Assembly: GCA_031263485.1 (NCBI GenBank)
Contig: JAISFS010000245.1
Location: 1 to 40,200 of the forward strand
Reading direction: 5' to 3'
DNA length: 40,200 bases
Source of the DNA: Deltaproteobacteria bacterium
GTDB lineage: Bacteria; Desulfobacterota; Desulfarculia; Adiutricales; Adiutricaceae
Within the stretch, counting starts at the first letter, position 1. Each line of letters opens with the position of its first letter. A model generated the notes under the pieces. That model saw nothing but the letters and a program-made list of their open reading frames with translations. It did no database searches and was not told the DNA's origin. Shown one piece after another: positions 18,766 to 28,379 of this stretch. The position numbers were made by a program, and so were the translations under genes.

Positions 18766-21700
18766 CTCGGCGCCTTGGGCACGGGGATCATGGGCTTGGC
18801 CAGGAAAGGCGCGGTAGCCGGGACTTCCAGGAGGTCTATGTCCAGATCGTCCTCGGCTCCCAGCTCGCCCGCGTCCGGGTCGGCCGCGAACATGCCGTCG
18901 TCCCGATCGTCCAGGTAGTTCACGATTACGGCGGTGGAGGTCTCGGGCTGGTTTCTCCGTCCGTCGTCCGCGGCGGCGTAAGGGGTCTCCAGGGTCGATC
19001 CCGCGGGCCTCAGCTCGAAGGGCGGCGCCTCTCCCCCTGGAGGGGCAGCGCCTTCGATGGAGGCGGCGTCCGCACCCACGTAGTCCGTGTTGGACTCCAG
19101 GTAGTCGCTGCGGGTGCCTGACTGCCCGGCGTCCGGGGCCTGCCCTGCAGGACGACGGGCTGGCGCTTCCGCCCAAGGGGAAACTTCAGGTTCCGGGGAC
19201 TCCTGCCCGGAGATCGCCTCCGACGCCGCCTGGAGAACGGAAATTCGATCCGCCTCAGGCACGGGAGGCCCGCTCGTGGTCCCGACCGCGGGAGCGTCGC
19301 CTGCGAAATCGGACTCGGGAGCGTCGCCTGCGAAATCGGATCCTGGAGCCTCGCCTGCGACATCGGACTCGGGAGCGTCACCTGAGCCATCGGATCCTGG
19401 AGCCTCGCCTGAGCCATCGGATACTGGAGCCTCGCCTGCGACATCGGACTCAGTAGCGTAGCCTGAGCCATCGGATCCTGAAGCGTCGCCTGCGACATCG
19501 GACTCAGTTGCATAGCCTGAGCCATAGGTTCCTGAAGCGTCGCCTGCGGCCTGATGCTCCTGGGCCGCTGACTCGGCGGCTTCGTGCCCGGCCCCGAGAA
19601 TACCCGACAGGGGCCCCGCCGGTCCGTCCGTGAAGGTGTCGCCCTGCGCCTGGACGGGGCTCAGGTCCAACTCGTCCGCCGCCACCGCGCCGCCGTCGTC
19701 CAGGCCAACGGGCGACGAGGCTTCCGGATGACCAGCCTGCGCGTCCTCGACGATATGGGCCTCGAACTCGCGCTCGGCCTCATCGAAGGCCTCAGGCGCG
19801 ATCTCCGGCTCCGCCTCGAGCCCCCCGACCGCTACGGCATCGGGGAGATAGCCTGGCGCGGCATCCTCCGCCGACGCGGTATCCTCCGCCGGCGCGGCAT
19901 CTTCCGCCTCTTCGGGGACGACCTCCTGAGCGGACGCGGAGGAGGCGGCGGTTTCATCATCTCCTGCGACGTCAGCGGGCGATTCGGCATGATCGGCGGC
20001 AACCTGGACGTCTCCGGGCTCGGTTTCCGGCTCGGCGTCCAGATCTTCCAGGGCGCCTACGGGTTGCGCGTCGAAAGCGGCCGCCGCGGCGACGGAGGGC
20101 GAATCGTCCAGGTCATCCAGCCCCGCCAGTTCCACCAGCTCCACCAGCGACTGCGAGGCCTGAGGTTGGACCGGGGTGCGCGGGGCGTTCCCGGCGAAGG
20201 ACATGCCGGGGAGCTCCGTCACGAGCACGGGCGGGGACTCACCTTCCGGGTCTGACTCCGTCTCGGCCGCCGCCCCGGTCCCTGCCTCGGGCAACGGCTC
20301 GGTCTCGGTCCCATGCGCAACCCCGGCAGCGGGCATCGACTCGGCCCCGCTTTCTCGAACCGGTTCGGCTTCGGACGCCGCTGGCGGACCTGAGGCGGGG
20401 ACGTCCTGGCCGTGCCTCACGGGGGCGCCCGCCAAAGAACCGCTCTCCACCGTGAAAGCCATGGCCTCGCCGTCCGCACCGGAGTTCCCGTCATCATCGG
20501 AGGGGGCGTCCAGATCCGGGTCGAAATCGGAGATATGCGCGGAGATCTCGGCCAGGACTGGCCCTTTCGCCTTGCGGCCCGCGGCCGCGAGGCCCGGGTC
20601 AGCGGCGTCCTCCGCATAGTCGTCCAGGGAGATGACGGTCTTCCTGGGAGGGCGGGAAGCCTGTTCAGCCTCGGACGCCTCAAGCCCCGCCATCGCCTCG
20701 GAAACGGCGGCGCGGGCCGATGACCCCCAAGGCTCGGAGGGGCCGGGCATGTCCACGCCTGGTATGTCCACGGGGCCGGGGGTCTCGGGAATCTCTACCA
20801 CCGGGGCGGCGGGCTGGCCGCCTTCGGGCAGGAAGTCCATGAAAGTGCCGCCGACCTCCTCCTCATCGGCCTCGATAACCTCCTGGATGTCGTTATGGGT
20901 CTCGACCAAAAGCCGCGAGAGCACCTTGGCCTGGGCTTCTGCCTCGGGATCGACCGCCGGGGCCGCTTCGAGGGCTGCCTCGGATGCCACTGATGCCTCG
21001 GATGGCTCGGATGCCCCAAATGTCTCGGATGGCTCGGATGCCTCAAATGTCTCAGATGGCTCAGGAACATCGGGAGATTGAGAAGCTTCGGGATCTTCAG
21101 GAGATTCAGGAGATTCTGGAACCCCGGATACCTCAAGGGCATCAGGAGATCCTGCGGCCGCGGAAGGTTCGGAAGATTCGGGATCCTCTGGTGCTTCAAC
21201 GGTCTCGGGAGCCTCATGGGCCGAATCGGCGGCGGCAACCGCGTCATCGGACGCGGGGGCTTGGACCGGATCCTGTCCGGCCGCATCGGCGGGCACGGAT
21301 TCGGCGGCCGAAGGCGAAAGGGCTTCCAGATCGGGAATCACCTCGATCGCCGGGGCTTCTTCCGCCGGCGGCCCGGGCGCGTCCTCGATGAAGGCCCGCG
21401 CGTCGGCGTCCAGGTTCACGTCCCCGTCGGGTGCGCCGGGAAGCTCCGCGCCCTCGCCTTCGCCCTCGGCAACGGGCGTCTCGCCGGAAGGCGCGGCAGA
21501 GCCGGCCAGTTCGGACGTGACCTCCGTCACCGGGTCTTCCTCCAGCGGAGGTTCGGGGGAATCCCGGATAAAGGCCCGGGCATCGGCGTCCAGGACATCC
21601 CCCAAAAGCGTGTGGGGATGCTCCAAGCCCTCGCCGCCGTCCACGACGAGCGCCGCGCCAGAGCCCGAAAGCCGCCCGCCTTCCAGCACGGCCACGACCT

Positions 21701-22394
21701 CCACCGCCGGATCCTCCTCAGCCTGAGGCTCCGGGGAATCCTCGATGAAGGACCGGGCGGCGTCGTCCAGGAGCTGGGAGACGTCCTCGGCAGTCTGGGC
21801 CACGTCTATGATCCGGTGGGGGCCGTTGCGCCGGCCGCTGTCGGATGGGGTCCCGGCGGGCGCGTCGGTGGCCAGGGGGGCTTCGGCCAGCGGGAACGAT
21901 GAGTCCTCCTTCGGCGGGGTCTCGGCGGTGAACGACGCGGAGGGCCGTCGGTCCCCGTCTGGCTTCCGGGGTCCCCCGCCATACGAGGACCCGAAGGCCT
22001 CCCGGAAGCTGTCGGCCTCGCGGGATGCGGAGTCGCCAGGATCCAGACCGGACAGGTCAATGTCCTCGTCTATGTCAGCGGCGGCCACCCCGTTGAAAGT
22101 GGCGTCCGGGGGCGCGGCGGCCGTGCCGCCCGGCCCACCGCCCGCCTCGCCGGGCGGCCTTCCCCCGTCCGCGGGGGACTCGGAGCATCCGTCCTCGTCG
22201 GCATCGTCCGGGGCAGGGGTCACCTGGACCTCGACGGTCCGGCCGCGCGGCAGCACCCTTATCTCCAGGGCCAGGCCCTCGGGGGAGACCTTGACGTCCA
22301 TCAGGCTGTCGGGAGGGTAGACCCGCACGTGGACCATCTGATCGGGGCAGGGGACCTTGACGAAAACCTTAGCTCTCTTGCTGTTCTGGGTCAT
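18762..22394 (-). CDS. Large acidic, intrinsically disordered repeat protein, function unknown
   Basis: A 1210-residue protein dominated by Ala, Glu, Asp, Pro, Ser and Gly. Only the first 60 or so residues look like a folded beta-rich domain, with alternating hydrophobics around HVRVYPP and LEIRVLPRGRTVEVQV. A motif close to ARAFIEDSPEPPAEEDPAIEV recurs at about 212-234, 271-293 and 331-353, with a period near 60 residues. Residues 390-490 are SEP/PES-rich. Near the C-terminus a 9-residue unit (xAxxSDxxG, such as YATESDVAG) is repeated about nine times. The end (MIPVPKAPR) is basic. There is no signal peptide or membrane segment. It overlaps the next, exported gene by four bases. It could be a scaffold or binding hub (inference only). 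Several frames are open on the other strand because of base composition. Confidence 0.8.
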   Translation of the reverse strand: MTQNSKRAKVFVKVPCPDQMVHVRVYPPDSLMDVKVSPEGLALEIRVLPRGRTVEVQVTPAPDDADEDGCSESPADGGRPPGEAGGGPGGTAAAPPDATFNGVAAADIDEDIDLSGLDPGDSASREADSFREAFGSSYGGGPRKPDGDRRPSASFTAETPPKEDSSFPLAEAPLATDAPAGTPSDSGRRNGPHRIIDVAQTAEDVSQLLDDAARSFIEDSPEPQAEEDPAVEVVAVLEGGRLSGSGAALVVDGGEGLEHPHTLLGDVLDADARAFIRDSPEPPLEEDPVTEVTSELAGSAAPSGETPVAEGEGEGAELPGAPDGDVNLDADARAFIEDAPGPPAEEAPAIEVIPDLEALSPSAAESVPADAAGQDPVQAPASDDAVAAADSAHEAPETVEAPEDPESSEPSAAAGSPDALEVSGVPESPESPEDPEASQSPDVPEPSETFEASEPSETFGASEPSEASVASEAALEAAPAVDPEAEAQAKVLSRLLVETHNDIQEVIEADEEEVGGTFMDFLPEGGQPAAPVVEIPETPGPVDIPGVDMPGPSEPWGSSARAAVSEAMAGLEASEAEQASRPPRKTVISLDDYAEDAADPGLAAAGRKAKGPVLAEISAHISDFDPDLDAPSDDDGNSGADGEAMAFTVESGSLAGAPVRHGQDVPASGPPAASEAEPVRESGAESMPAAGVAHGTETEPLPEAGTGAAAETESDPEGESPPVLVTELPGMSFAGNAPRTPVQPQASQSLVELVELAGLDDLDDSPSVAAAAAFDAQPVGALEDLDAEPETEPGDVQVAADHAESPADVAGDDETAASSASAQEVVPEEAEDAAPAEDTASAEDAAPGYLPDAVAVGGLEAEPEIAPEAFDEAEREFEAHIVEDAQAGHPEASSPVGLDDGGAVAADELDLSPVQAQGDTFTDGPAGPLSGILGAGHEAAESAAQEHQAAGDASGTYGSGYATESDVAGDASGSDGSGYATESDVAGEAPVSDGSGEAPGSDGSGDAPESDVAGEAPGSDFAGDAPESDFAGDAPAVGTTSGPPVPEADRISVLQAASEAISGQESPEPEVSPWAEAPARRPAGQAPDAGQSGTRSDYLESNTDYVGADAASIEGAAPPGGEAPPFELRPAGSTLETPYAAADDGRRNQPETSTAVIVNYLDDRDDGMFAADPDAGELGAEDDLDIDLLEVPATAPFLAKPMIPVPKAPR
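19294..19556 (-). repeat. 27-bp (9-residue) tandem repeat inside the acidic protein gene
   Basis: Nine full 27-bp copies and one partial copy. Units alternate between sub-types encoding DASGSDGSG and YATESDVAG near one end, and EAPGSDFAG and DAPESDFAG near the other. The alternation suggests that a two-unit block was duplicated. All copies keep the reading frame. Confidence 0.9.
21335..21761 (-). repeat. Three-copy protein motif repeat, period about 60 residues
   Basis: It encodes three copies of a motif (A-R-x-F-I-x-D-x-P-x-P, then two or three acidic residues, then P-x-x-E-V). The copies are separated by variable linkers of about 36-37 residues. The motif is conserved while the linkers differ, so it looks selected rather than a recent duplication. 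Confidence 0.75.
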
Positions 22395-23255
22395 GGCTCA
22401 ATCCGTGCGGGAAATGTGGACATCGGGCGCGCTGGAGTGAAGGAGCGCCCCAAACTCTTATCGGAAGGCCCGGCCCCGGGCTGAAACGGGGCCGGCTGGC
22501 GACTGGCGGGGAATCGCGGAGGGCGACCGGGGCCGCCGTCGGACCCGGGCCCGGACGCGGGCTCCAGGCGGCGTCCTCGACCGTGGCGACTATCGTCCCT
22601 GGGCTTGCTCTATTCCGGCCCCGGGACTTTTCCGACAGGGTATCCCCCGCCACGGCATGTGCAAATGCCGGGCCGCAAAAATCGGTCCTCCGGGTGCCGG
22701 CGGCTCGGAAACTTATGCCGCTGGCCGATTTCCAGAACAAGGAATCCCCAAGCCGTAGGCCGTGGCGCTTACTTGCGCACACCAAGAGGAAAGCCCCAAG
22801 ATCCAATGCCCCGGAAGCTGCGTCCCAACGGCACCTCGGCCACGAACGGTCCGGGATGCCATCAATGTTTTCCGGGCCCGACCGGCCATAAGGCATGAAG
22901 GCGACGGTTGCTCCCCGCCGCAGGCCGCAGGCGCTCCCCGCGCCGAGCCGACGGGGACGACCAGCGTCAAGGCGTCGTGGCGTTGAGACGTCGAGGCATC
23001 TAGGCGTCAAGACGACCGCTCGCGGCTGCCTCCGAGATGCCAGTCCGTTCGGCCGTGCCCTGAATAATGATCCGCGATCCCGCCCAGGGCCGATGACCGG
23101 CGGCCCGTCCGGCGCGGCCTACAGGCGCCGCAGACATGCCCGGGGCAATGCAGGCGCGCCCGCCGCTGTCCGCGAATCTCGGAGTCCCCCGGACGTCCGG
23201 CTTCCCCTCCCCGGCCGACCCGGGGCCGCCCGTCCCAGTCGGCCAGGCGCGTCGG
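22395..23255. other. Spacer without a supported gene
   Basis: About 860 bases between pyruvate kinase and the acidic protein gene. A short stretch of GTC/GAC-rich imperfect repeats lies at 22966-23015. Frames on both strands overlap and have no recognisable family. No hairpin with a T-run follows the pyruvate kinase stop. Confidence 0.55.
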
Positions 23256-24692
23256 TCAGACGGTGTCCCCGATGTCCAGGAGCTTGATGAGGTTGGTGGT
23301 GCCGCTCTGCTGGAGCGGCAGCCCGCAGGTGATGAAGGCCACGTCGCCCTTCTGGGCGAGCCCGGCGCGCACCAGGAACTCCGAGGCCAGCTGCTCTATC
23401 AGCATGATGGAGTCGCAGGCCTGGACCAGCGCCGGGATGACCCCCCAGGCCAGGGTGAGCTGGCGGTAGGTGGTCCTGGAGGACGTCATGCCCACGACCG
23501 GCACCTGCTGGCGCAGGTGCGAGATGAGCCTGGCGGTGCTCCCCCCCTGGGTGACGGCCACTATCGCCTTGGCGCCGCGCTCGTCCGCCAGCAGGGACAC
23601 CGCCCGCGTGATGCTGGATCCCATGGGCTCCAGCCGGTCGGACGGGGGCTCCGCCAGGAAGCCCGCGGAGTCGAGGTGGGGCTCGGTGGCCCTGGCCACC
23701 CTGCCCAGCATGTCCACGGCCTCCACGGGGAACTGCCCCGCCGCCGTCTCGTCGGAGAGCATCACCGCGTCGGTCCCGTCCAGGATGGCGTTCGCGACGT
23801 CAGTCACCTCGGCCCGGGTGGGCCTGGGGGAAGAGACCATGGAGGCGAGCATCTGGGTGGCGGTGATGACGAGCTTGCCTCGGTGGCGGGCCTGCTGGAT
23901 GAGGTACTTCTGGATGTGGGGCACATCCTCCAAGGCCATCTCCACGCCCAGATCCCCGCGCGCCACCATGATGCCGTCGGCCACGTCCAGGATCTGCTCC
24001 AGGCGGCCCAAGGCCTGGGGCTTCTCGATCTTGGCTATCAGAAGCGGCGGGCTCCCGCTCCGGCGGATCATCTCGCGCACGGGCTTAAGGTCGTCCTCGT
24101 GCCGGACGAAGCTCATCGCCACGAAATCCACGCCCGCCTCCAGCCCGCAGACCAGATCCAGCTTGTCCTTCTCGGTGAAGGCCTTGACGGACAGGCTGCT
24201 GTCGGGCAGGTTCACGCCCTTGTGGGCGCTTATCGTCCCGCCGGTCAGCACCTCGGCGTCCAGGCCCAGGTCGTCGCGCCCGGTGATCTTCAGCTCCATG
24301 CTCCCGTCGGCCAGGAGGATCCGGCTCCCCACCGCCACGTCCTCGGTCAGGTAGTCGTAATGCACCGTGAGCTCGTGGGGGGGGGCGTCGCCCGTGCCCG
24401 AGACGAGCCGGATCTGGTCGCCGGTCTCGAGGCGCCGCTCGGTTATCGCGCCCAGGCGGATCTTGGGGCCGGAGAGGTCCTGAAGGATGCCCACCTCGCG
24501 GCCCTTGGCGACGGAAAGCTCGCGGAGGTTCTTTATCACCTCGCGGTGGGACGCGTGGTCCCCGTGGGAGAAGTTCAGCCGGGCGACGTTCAGGCCCGCG
24601 TCGATCATCTGTCCCAGGACCTGGGGCGAGGCGGAGGCGGGGCCGATGGTGGCTACGATTTTGGTCTTGCGGAGGCTAAGGGGTTCCGGCAT
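23256..24692 (-). CDS. pyk: Pyruvate kinase
   Basis: It catalyses the last step of glycolysis, moving phosphate from phosphoenolpyruvate to ADP to give pyruvate and ATP in the cytoplasm. The 478-residue length is standard for bacterial enzymes. Visible motifs are KTKIVATIGPAS (9-20), NVARLNFSHGDH (34-45), the LQDLSGPKIRLG stretch with the conserved GPKIR, the active-site LLIAKIEKPQAL with its catalytic Lys, GIMVARGDLGVE with metal and substrate ligands, and ATQMLASMVSSPRPTRAEV with DGTDAVMLSDETA. The C-terminal allosteric domain is complete. The start ATG has only a weak GAGGG upstream. It is transcribed alone, divergent from the condensing-enzyme gene. Confidence 0.97.
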   Translation of the reverse strand: MPEPLSLRKTKIVATIGPASASPQVLGQMIDAGLNVARLNFSHGDHASHREVIKNLRELSVAKGREVGILQDLSGPKIRLGAITERRLETGDQIRLVSGTGDAPPHELTVHYDYLTEDVAVGSRILLADGSMELKITGRDDLGLDAEVLTGGTISAHKGVNLPDSSLSVKAFTEKDKLDLVCGLEAGVDFVAMSFVRHEDDLKPVREMIRRSGSPPLLIAKIEKPQALGRLEQILDVADGIMVARGDLGVEMALEDVPHIQKYLIQQARHRGKLVITATQMLASMVSSPRPTRAEVTDVANAILDGTDAVMLSDETAAGQFPVEAVDMLGRVARATEPHLDSAGFLAEPPSDRLEPMGSSITRAVSLLADERGAKAIVAVTQGGSTARLISHLRQQVPVVGMTSSRTTYRQLTLAWGVIPALVQACDSIMLIEQLASEFLVRAGLAQKGDVAFITCGLPLQQSGTTNLIKLLDIGDTV

Positions 24693-25112
24693 AATGACAA
24701 TTTACCCTCGCGCCCGAAGGCGCCTTCCGTCCGCATGAGGGACGTCCGATGGTTCGTGATGCCCGGATCCGCCCGTCGGCCCGGCCACTGCGGCCGTTCC
24801 GCGCCGATCCGTATACAGTGTAGATCAAGTCAGTCTCCGCAGGCCTCCGGCAAGGGAGACCGCCGAGGCCAATACCCGCGTTCTTCCTCGACTTCCCAGC
24901 CTCCCTCGGGAAGCCCGCGCCTCGCTCCGGCGCAACGGCTTCCGGGCCTCCCGGCCGACCTGGCAGCCCGCGCCTCGCTCCGGCGCAACGGCTTCCGGGC
25001 CTCCCGGCTGACCTGGCAGGCCCGGATCCCTTTGACGGCCCGCCAGGGGCCTTTCGCGGAAGCGCGATGCCAACGCGAATGGTAACACAACCCGCTATGA
25101 CCGCCAATCCGC
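24693..25112. other. Divergent promoter region with two-copy repeat
   Basis: It lies between pyruvate kinase and the condensing-enzyme gene, which point away from each other, so it must hold both promoters. I could not settle on a convincing -35/-10 pair; a short AT-rich patch is at 24811-24830. A 53-bp tandem duplication lies at 24913-25018. Confidence 0.55.
24913..25018. repeat. Two-copy 53-bp tandem duplication
   Basis: Copies at 24913-24965 and 24966-25018 are identical except for one substitution near the end (CCGACC versus CTGACC). Such a close match implies a recent duplication. Confidence 0.93.
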
Positions 25113-26195
25113 ATGCGCCGACACCCGGTCTACACTGACGCCGCCGTCCTGGCCTGGGCCAGGGACGAGGGGCCCGAACTCCTGGAGTCCTCGGCCCTGG
25201 AAGAGGCCCTGTCGCCGGTCGTCTCCAGGCTGAGGCTCCCCAAAGGGCTTTTGGCCGACATGACCGGGATCGTGGCCAGGAGGCTCTATCCCCAGGGGGC
25301 CAGGCCCAGCCTGGGCGCCGTCCGTGCCGCCCGCACGCTCTTCGGCAGGTGGGGCGTTAGCCCCGGGGACGTGGATCTCCTCTACTCCACCTCCGTCGGC
25401 CGGGACTTCCTGGAGCCCTCCACCGCCTCCATCATCCACTCCAAGCTGGGCCTGTCGCCCGAGTGCGTCCCGCTGGATCTGGGGAGCGCCTGCCTGGGCT
25501 TCATAGACGGCCTGAACCTCGCGGCTCTCCAGGTCGAGATGGGGCTCTGCGACCTCGCCCTGGTCGTCGCCGGCGAGAACTCCCGACCGGTCCTGGAGAG
25601 CACCCTGGACCGCCTGCTGGCCGGAACCGCCGACCGGAGGGCCTTCTTCGACAACTTCGCGACGCTGACCCTGGGCTCCGGCGGCGCCGCCATGCTCGTG
25701 GGCCGCCAGGACCCGCGCGCCCCGGGCCCCAGGCTCCGGCGCATGGTCTCGCTCGCGGACGGGCTCTCCAACGGCCTGTGCCGCGGGGACTTCGGGGGCA
25801 TGACCACCGACGGCGCGAAGCTGCTCCAGAAGGGCGTGGAACTCGCCTCCAGGACCTTCCTGACCGGGGCCCGTGCCTTCGGGTGGAGCCCGGGGTACTT
25901 CGATCTGGTGGTCTCGCACCAGGTGAGCGAGGTCAACACCCGGCGCTTCGCCGAGGCGTTGGGGCTCCCTTGGGAGAGGATCTGCCGCAGCTACCCCCGC
26001 TTCGGCAACATGGGAGCCGCGGCGGTGCCGTTCACCTTCGATCTGGCCTCGGACGCGGGCCTGCTTGTCCCCGGCTCGCGTTGCGCCATGATGGGCATAG
26101 GTTCGGGGCTCTCCTGCGCCATGATGGAGGTGGAAATCCCCCTGGGCTTCAGGGGGGCCCCGCCGCCCGCCGCCCATCCGCCGGACGAACCCTGA
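25113..26195 (+). CDS. Thiolase-fold condensing enzyme, OleA/FabH-like
   Basis: A 360-residue beta-ketoacyl synthase III-type enzyme. The family joins an acyl-CoA or acyl-ACP to a second acyl unit through a Cys-His-Asn site. Here the Cys is at 127 (LGSACLGF), His at 269 (VSHQVSEVNT) and Asn at 299 (FGNMGAAAVPF). The segment STSVGRDFLEPSTAS with Glu 101 resembles OleA, which joins two fatty acyl-CoAs head to head and uses a Glu in this position, more than FabH, which condenses malonyl-ACP. So an OleA-like long-chain product is plausible, but oleB, oleC and oleD are not beside it. The start ATG has no clear ribosome binding site. Annotation as 3-oxoacyl-ACP synthase III is the alternative. Confidence 0.85.
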   Translation: MRRHPVYTDAAVLAWARDEGPELLESSALEEALSPVVSRLRLPKGLLADMTGIVARRLYPQGARPSLGAVRAARTLFGRWGVSPGDVDLLYSTSVGRDFLEPSTASIIHSKLGLSPECVPLDLGSACLGFIDGLNLAALQVEMGLCDLALVVAGENSRPVLESTLDRLLAGTADRRAFFDNFATLTLGSGGAAMLVGRQDPRAPGPRLRRMVSLADGLSNGLCRGDFGGMTTDGAKLLQKGVELASRTFLTGARAFGWSPGYFDLVVSHQVSEVNTRRFAEALGLPWERICRSYPRFGNMGAAAVPFTFDLASDAGLLVPGSRCAMMGIGSGLSCAMMEVEIPLGFRGAPPPAAHPPDEP

Positions 26196-26500
26196 ACCCT
26201 CGGGGCGCCTCACGGCTCGCCGCGCGACGTCAACCGGGATCGCCACGCCCACCCGCGCGTCGTCGGACCTGCCGCTTGCTCCGCCTGGCCTGACGCTTAA
26301 GCCGCCCGGCACCGCCTCACGCCGCCCGACTCGCGCCTCACGCCGCCGGGACGACAGCTTGCGCCCTGCGGGCGGATACCCTCGCGCCCTCGGAAACCCG
26401 CCCCTGGCGTCTCGCCGCTGCCCTCGGCGCCTCCGGAACCGGCCGTCCGGCCAGAAAGACCCCCGCCTTGACGCTTTCCCGCTTCCTGCCCTCCCTTCCC
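26196..26500. other. Short spacer, nothing recognised
   Basis: About 305 bases, very GC-rich with recurring CGCCTCACGCCGCC-like words. No terminator or promoter was recognised. The lnt reading frame reaches back to a TTG at 26468. Confidence 0.55.
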
Positions 26501-28201
26501 ATGACGCCCCTTCCGGCGTTCCTCCTCTGCGTCTCGGGCGGGATTGCCCAGGCCCTGGCCTTCCCTGAGGCGGGACTCTACCCCCTGGCGTGGCTATGCC
26601 TGATCCCCCTTTACCTCTCCGCGTACCGGCAAGCCCCGGGCAAGGCATTCCTCTACGGCTGGATCTACGGGATGGCGCTGGGACTCGCGAGCTTCAGCTG
26701 GCTCGCCGGCGTCATGAGCGGCTACGGCGGCCTGGGGCCCTGGGGCGGGGCGCTGGTCCTCATGATCCTCGCCGCGTTCCTGGCCCTGTACCAGGGGCTG
26801 TTCGCGTGGCTCTGCGCGGGCTGGGACGCCGAGGGCAAGGGGTTTTTCGTGAACCCTCTCCTGGCCGCCTTTTACTGGACGGGCATCGACTTCCTGAAGG
26901 GCTGGATCTTCACGGGATTCAACTGGACGCCCCTCGCCGGGGCGCTCGCCGGCGAGCCCAGGCTCACGGGCCTCGCGGACGTGCTGGGAGCCTACGGCCT
27001 GGGCTTCCCGGTGGCTCTCGCGGGCTTCCTCGCCTGCTCGCTCATGGTCATGCAGAACAGGGCCCGGCCCATCGAAACCGTGATCGCCGCGGCCGGGGCC
27101 GCCTCCTGCCTGATGGCCGTGACTCTTTACGGCATCGTCACCTACAACGTGTGGGAGGACGAGGCGCGGGCCGCGCGGAAGATCGAACTGGCCGTCCTCC
27201 AGGCATCGGTGGAACAGGAGTACAAGTGGGACGCGGCCTTCCGCGAGGAGATTCTCGGCCGCTACGACCAGCTGGCCAAACGGGCCGCGGCTTCCGGGCC
27301 ATTCCTGACGGTCTGGCCCGAGACCGCCGCGCCTTTCACTTACGGGCGCGACGCTCTTGAGACCCTCTGGATCCGGAACCTCGTGGTCGAGACGGGGGCT
27401 CCCATGCTCGCGGGCCTGGCTGCGCCGGCTGAAACCCCGGACGGCGAGTTCCGCCTCCGCAACCGCGCCTGGCTCCTGTACCCCGACGGGACCCCGGGGC
27501 CCTTTTACGACAAGCAGCACCTGGTCCCCTTCGGGGAGTACGTGCCCTTCATAGACGAGCTCCCTTTCCTGCGTTCCGCCTTCCTCCAGGGGGTGTTGGG
27601 CGCCGCCGGCAACTTCAGCCCGGGCGAGCGGCGTCCCCCCATAGAGTACGGGGGCCTGGGCTTCGGGCCGCTCATCTGCTTCGAGTCGATCTTCCCTTAC
27701 CTGGCGCGCCGTCAGGCGGCGGCCGGGGCCGACGTGCTCCTGGTCACCACCAACGACGCCTGGTTCGGCGACAGCTGGGCCGCCGCCCAGCACTTCCAGC
27801 ACGCCCAGCTCCGCGCGGCCGAGACGAGGCTTCCCCTGGCCCGCGCCGCCAACGACGGCATAAGCGGCCTCATCTCCCCCTCGGGCAGGGCGCTTTTCCG
27901 CTCCCCCCGCCACGCCGTGGACATGTACCTGCTGGAGGTCCCCTTGGCCGGCCGGGAGAAACCTACCTTATACGTCCGCGGTGGCTACCTGTTCGCGCCC
28001 CTGTGCGCGGCCTTCGCCGCCGCGGCCTTCCTGTGGCTCCTCGTCGCCAGGGTCCGGCTCTCCCTGAAGTCCGCCAACCAACGGCCTCATGGTCACGGAA
28101 GGACGCCGGGAGGCGGGGGGGCGTCCCCCGCGGGAAGGTCCGGAAAGCCCGGGAGAGGCCAGAAGGGCAAGAAAGCCGGCAAGGGCGGGGGGAAAAAATG
28201 A
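26501..28201 (+). CDS. lnt: Apolipoprotein N-acyltransferase
   Basis: Lnt is an inner-membrane enzyme that moves an acyl chain from a phospholipid to the N-terminal Cys of apolipoproteins, the last step of lipoprotein maturation. The first 215 or so residues hold several membrane segments. The nitrilase-like periplasmic domain follows, with the catalytic Glu at 274 (VWPETAAP), Lys at 338 (YDKQHLVPFGEY) and Cys at 393 (LICFESIFP), and a final membrane segment near 490-515. After that comes an unusual Gly/Lys/Arg-rich tail of about 45 residues ending in repeated GK and KK. Translation may start at the ATG used here or at an in-frame TTG at 26468; neither has a ribosome binding site. No other gene overlaps it. 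Confidence 0.95.
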   Translation: MTPLPAFLLCVSGGIAQALAFPEAGLYPLAWLCLIPLYLSAYRQAPGKAFLYGWIYGMALGLASFSWLAGVMSGYGGLGPWGGALVLMILAAFLALYQGLFAWLCAGWDAEGKGFFVNPLLAAFYWTGIDFLKGWIFTGFNWTPLAGALAGEPRLTGLADVLGAYGLGFPVALAGFLACSLMVMQNRARPIETVIAAAGAASCLMAVTLYGIVTYNVWEDEARAARKIELAVLQASVEQEYKWDAAFREEILGRYDQLAKRAAASGPFLTVWPETAAPFTYGRDALETLWIRNLVVETGAPMLAGLAAPAETPDGEFRLRNRAWLLYPDGTPGPFYDKQHLVPFGEYVPFIDELPFLRSAFLQGVLGAAGNFSPGERRPPIEYGGLGFGPLICFESIFPYLARRQAAAGADVLLVTTNDAWFGDSWAAAQHFQHAQLRAAETRLPLARAANDGISGLISPSGRALFRSPRHAVDMYLLEVPLAGREKPTLYVRGGYLFAPLCAAFAAAAFLWLLVARVRLSLKSANQRPHGHGRTPGGGGASPAGRSGKPGRGQKGKKAGKGGGKK

Positions 28202-28379
28202 CACGGGAAGGCCTACGGCGGACGGCCCGTCAGGATATCCCGCCTGAAACCCCGTTTCCCAGCCGTCCTTGCCGCTTCCTGCCTTCGCCACGCATCGTCT
28301 GCCCGTCTCCCCGCCGTGGCCGTCCCTGCCGGAACCGCATGGCGGCCTCCTCACAACGCCAAAACCCGTCTTGACCTGA

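Noticed and set aside
19584-20255. Antisense frames inside the acidic protein gene
   Set aside because: High GC and repeat codons keep the opposite strand open. The minus strand has the coherent protein and coupling.
22369-23010. Minus-strand frame of 213 residues upstream of the acidic protein gene
   Set aside because: No domain; it overlaps the start of the acidic gene in another frame and begins in a short repeat.
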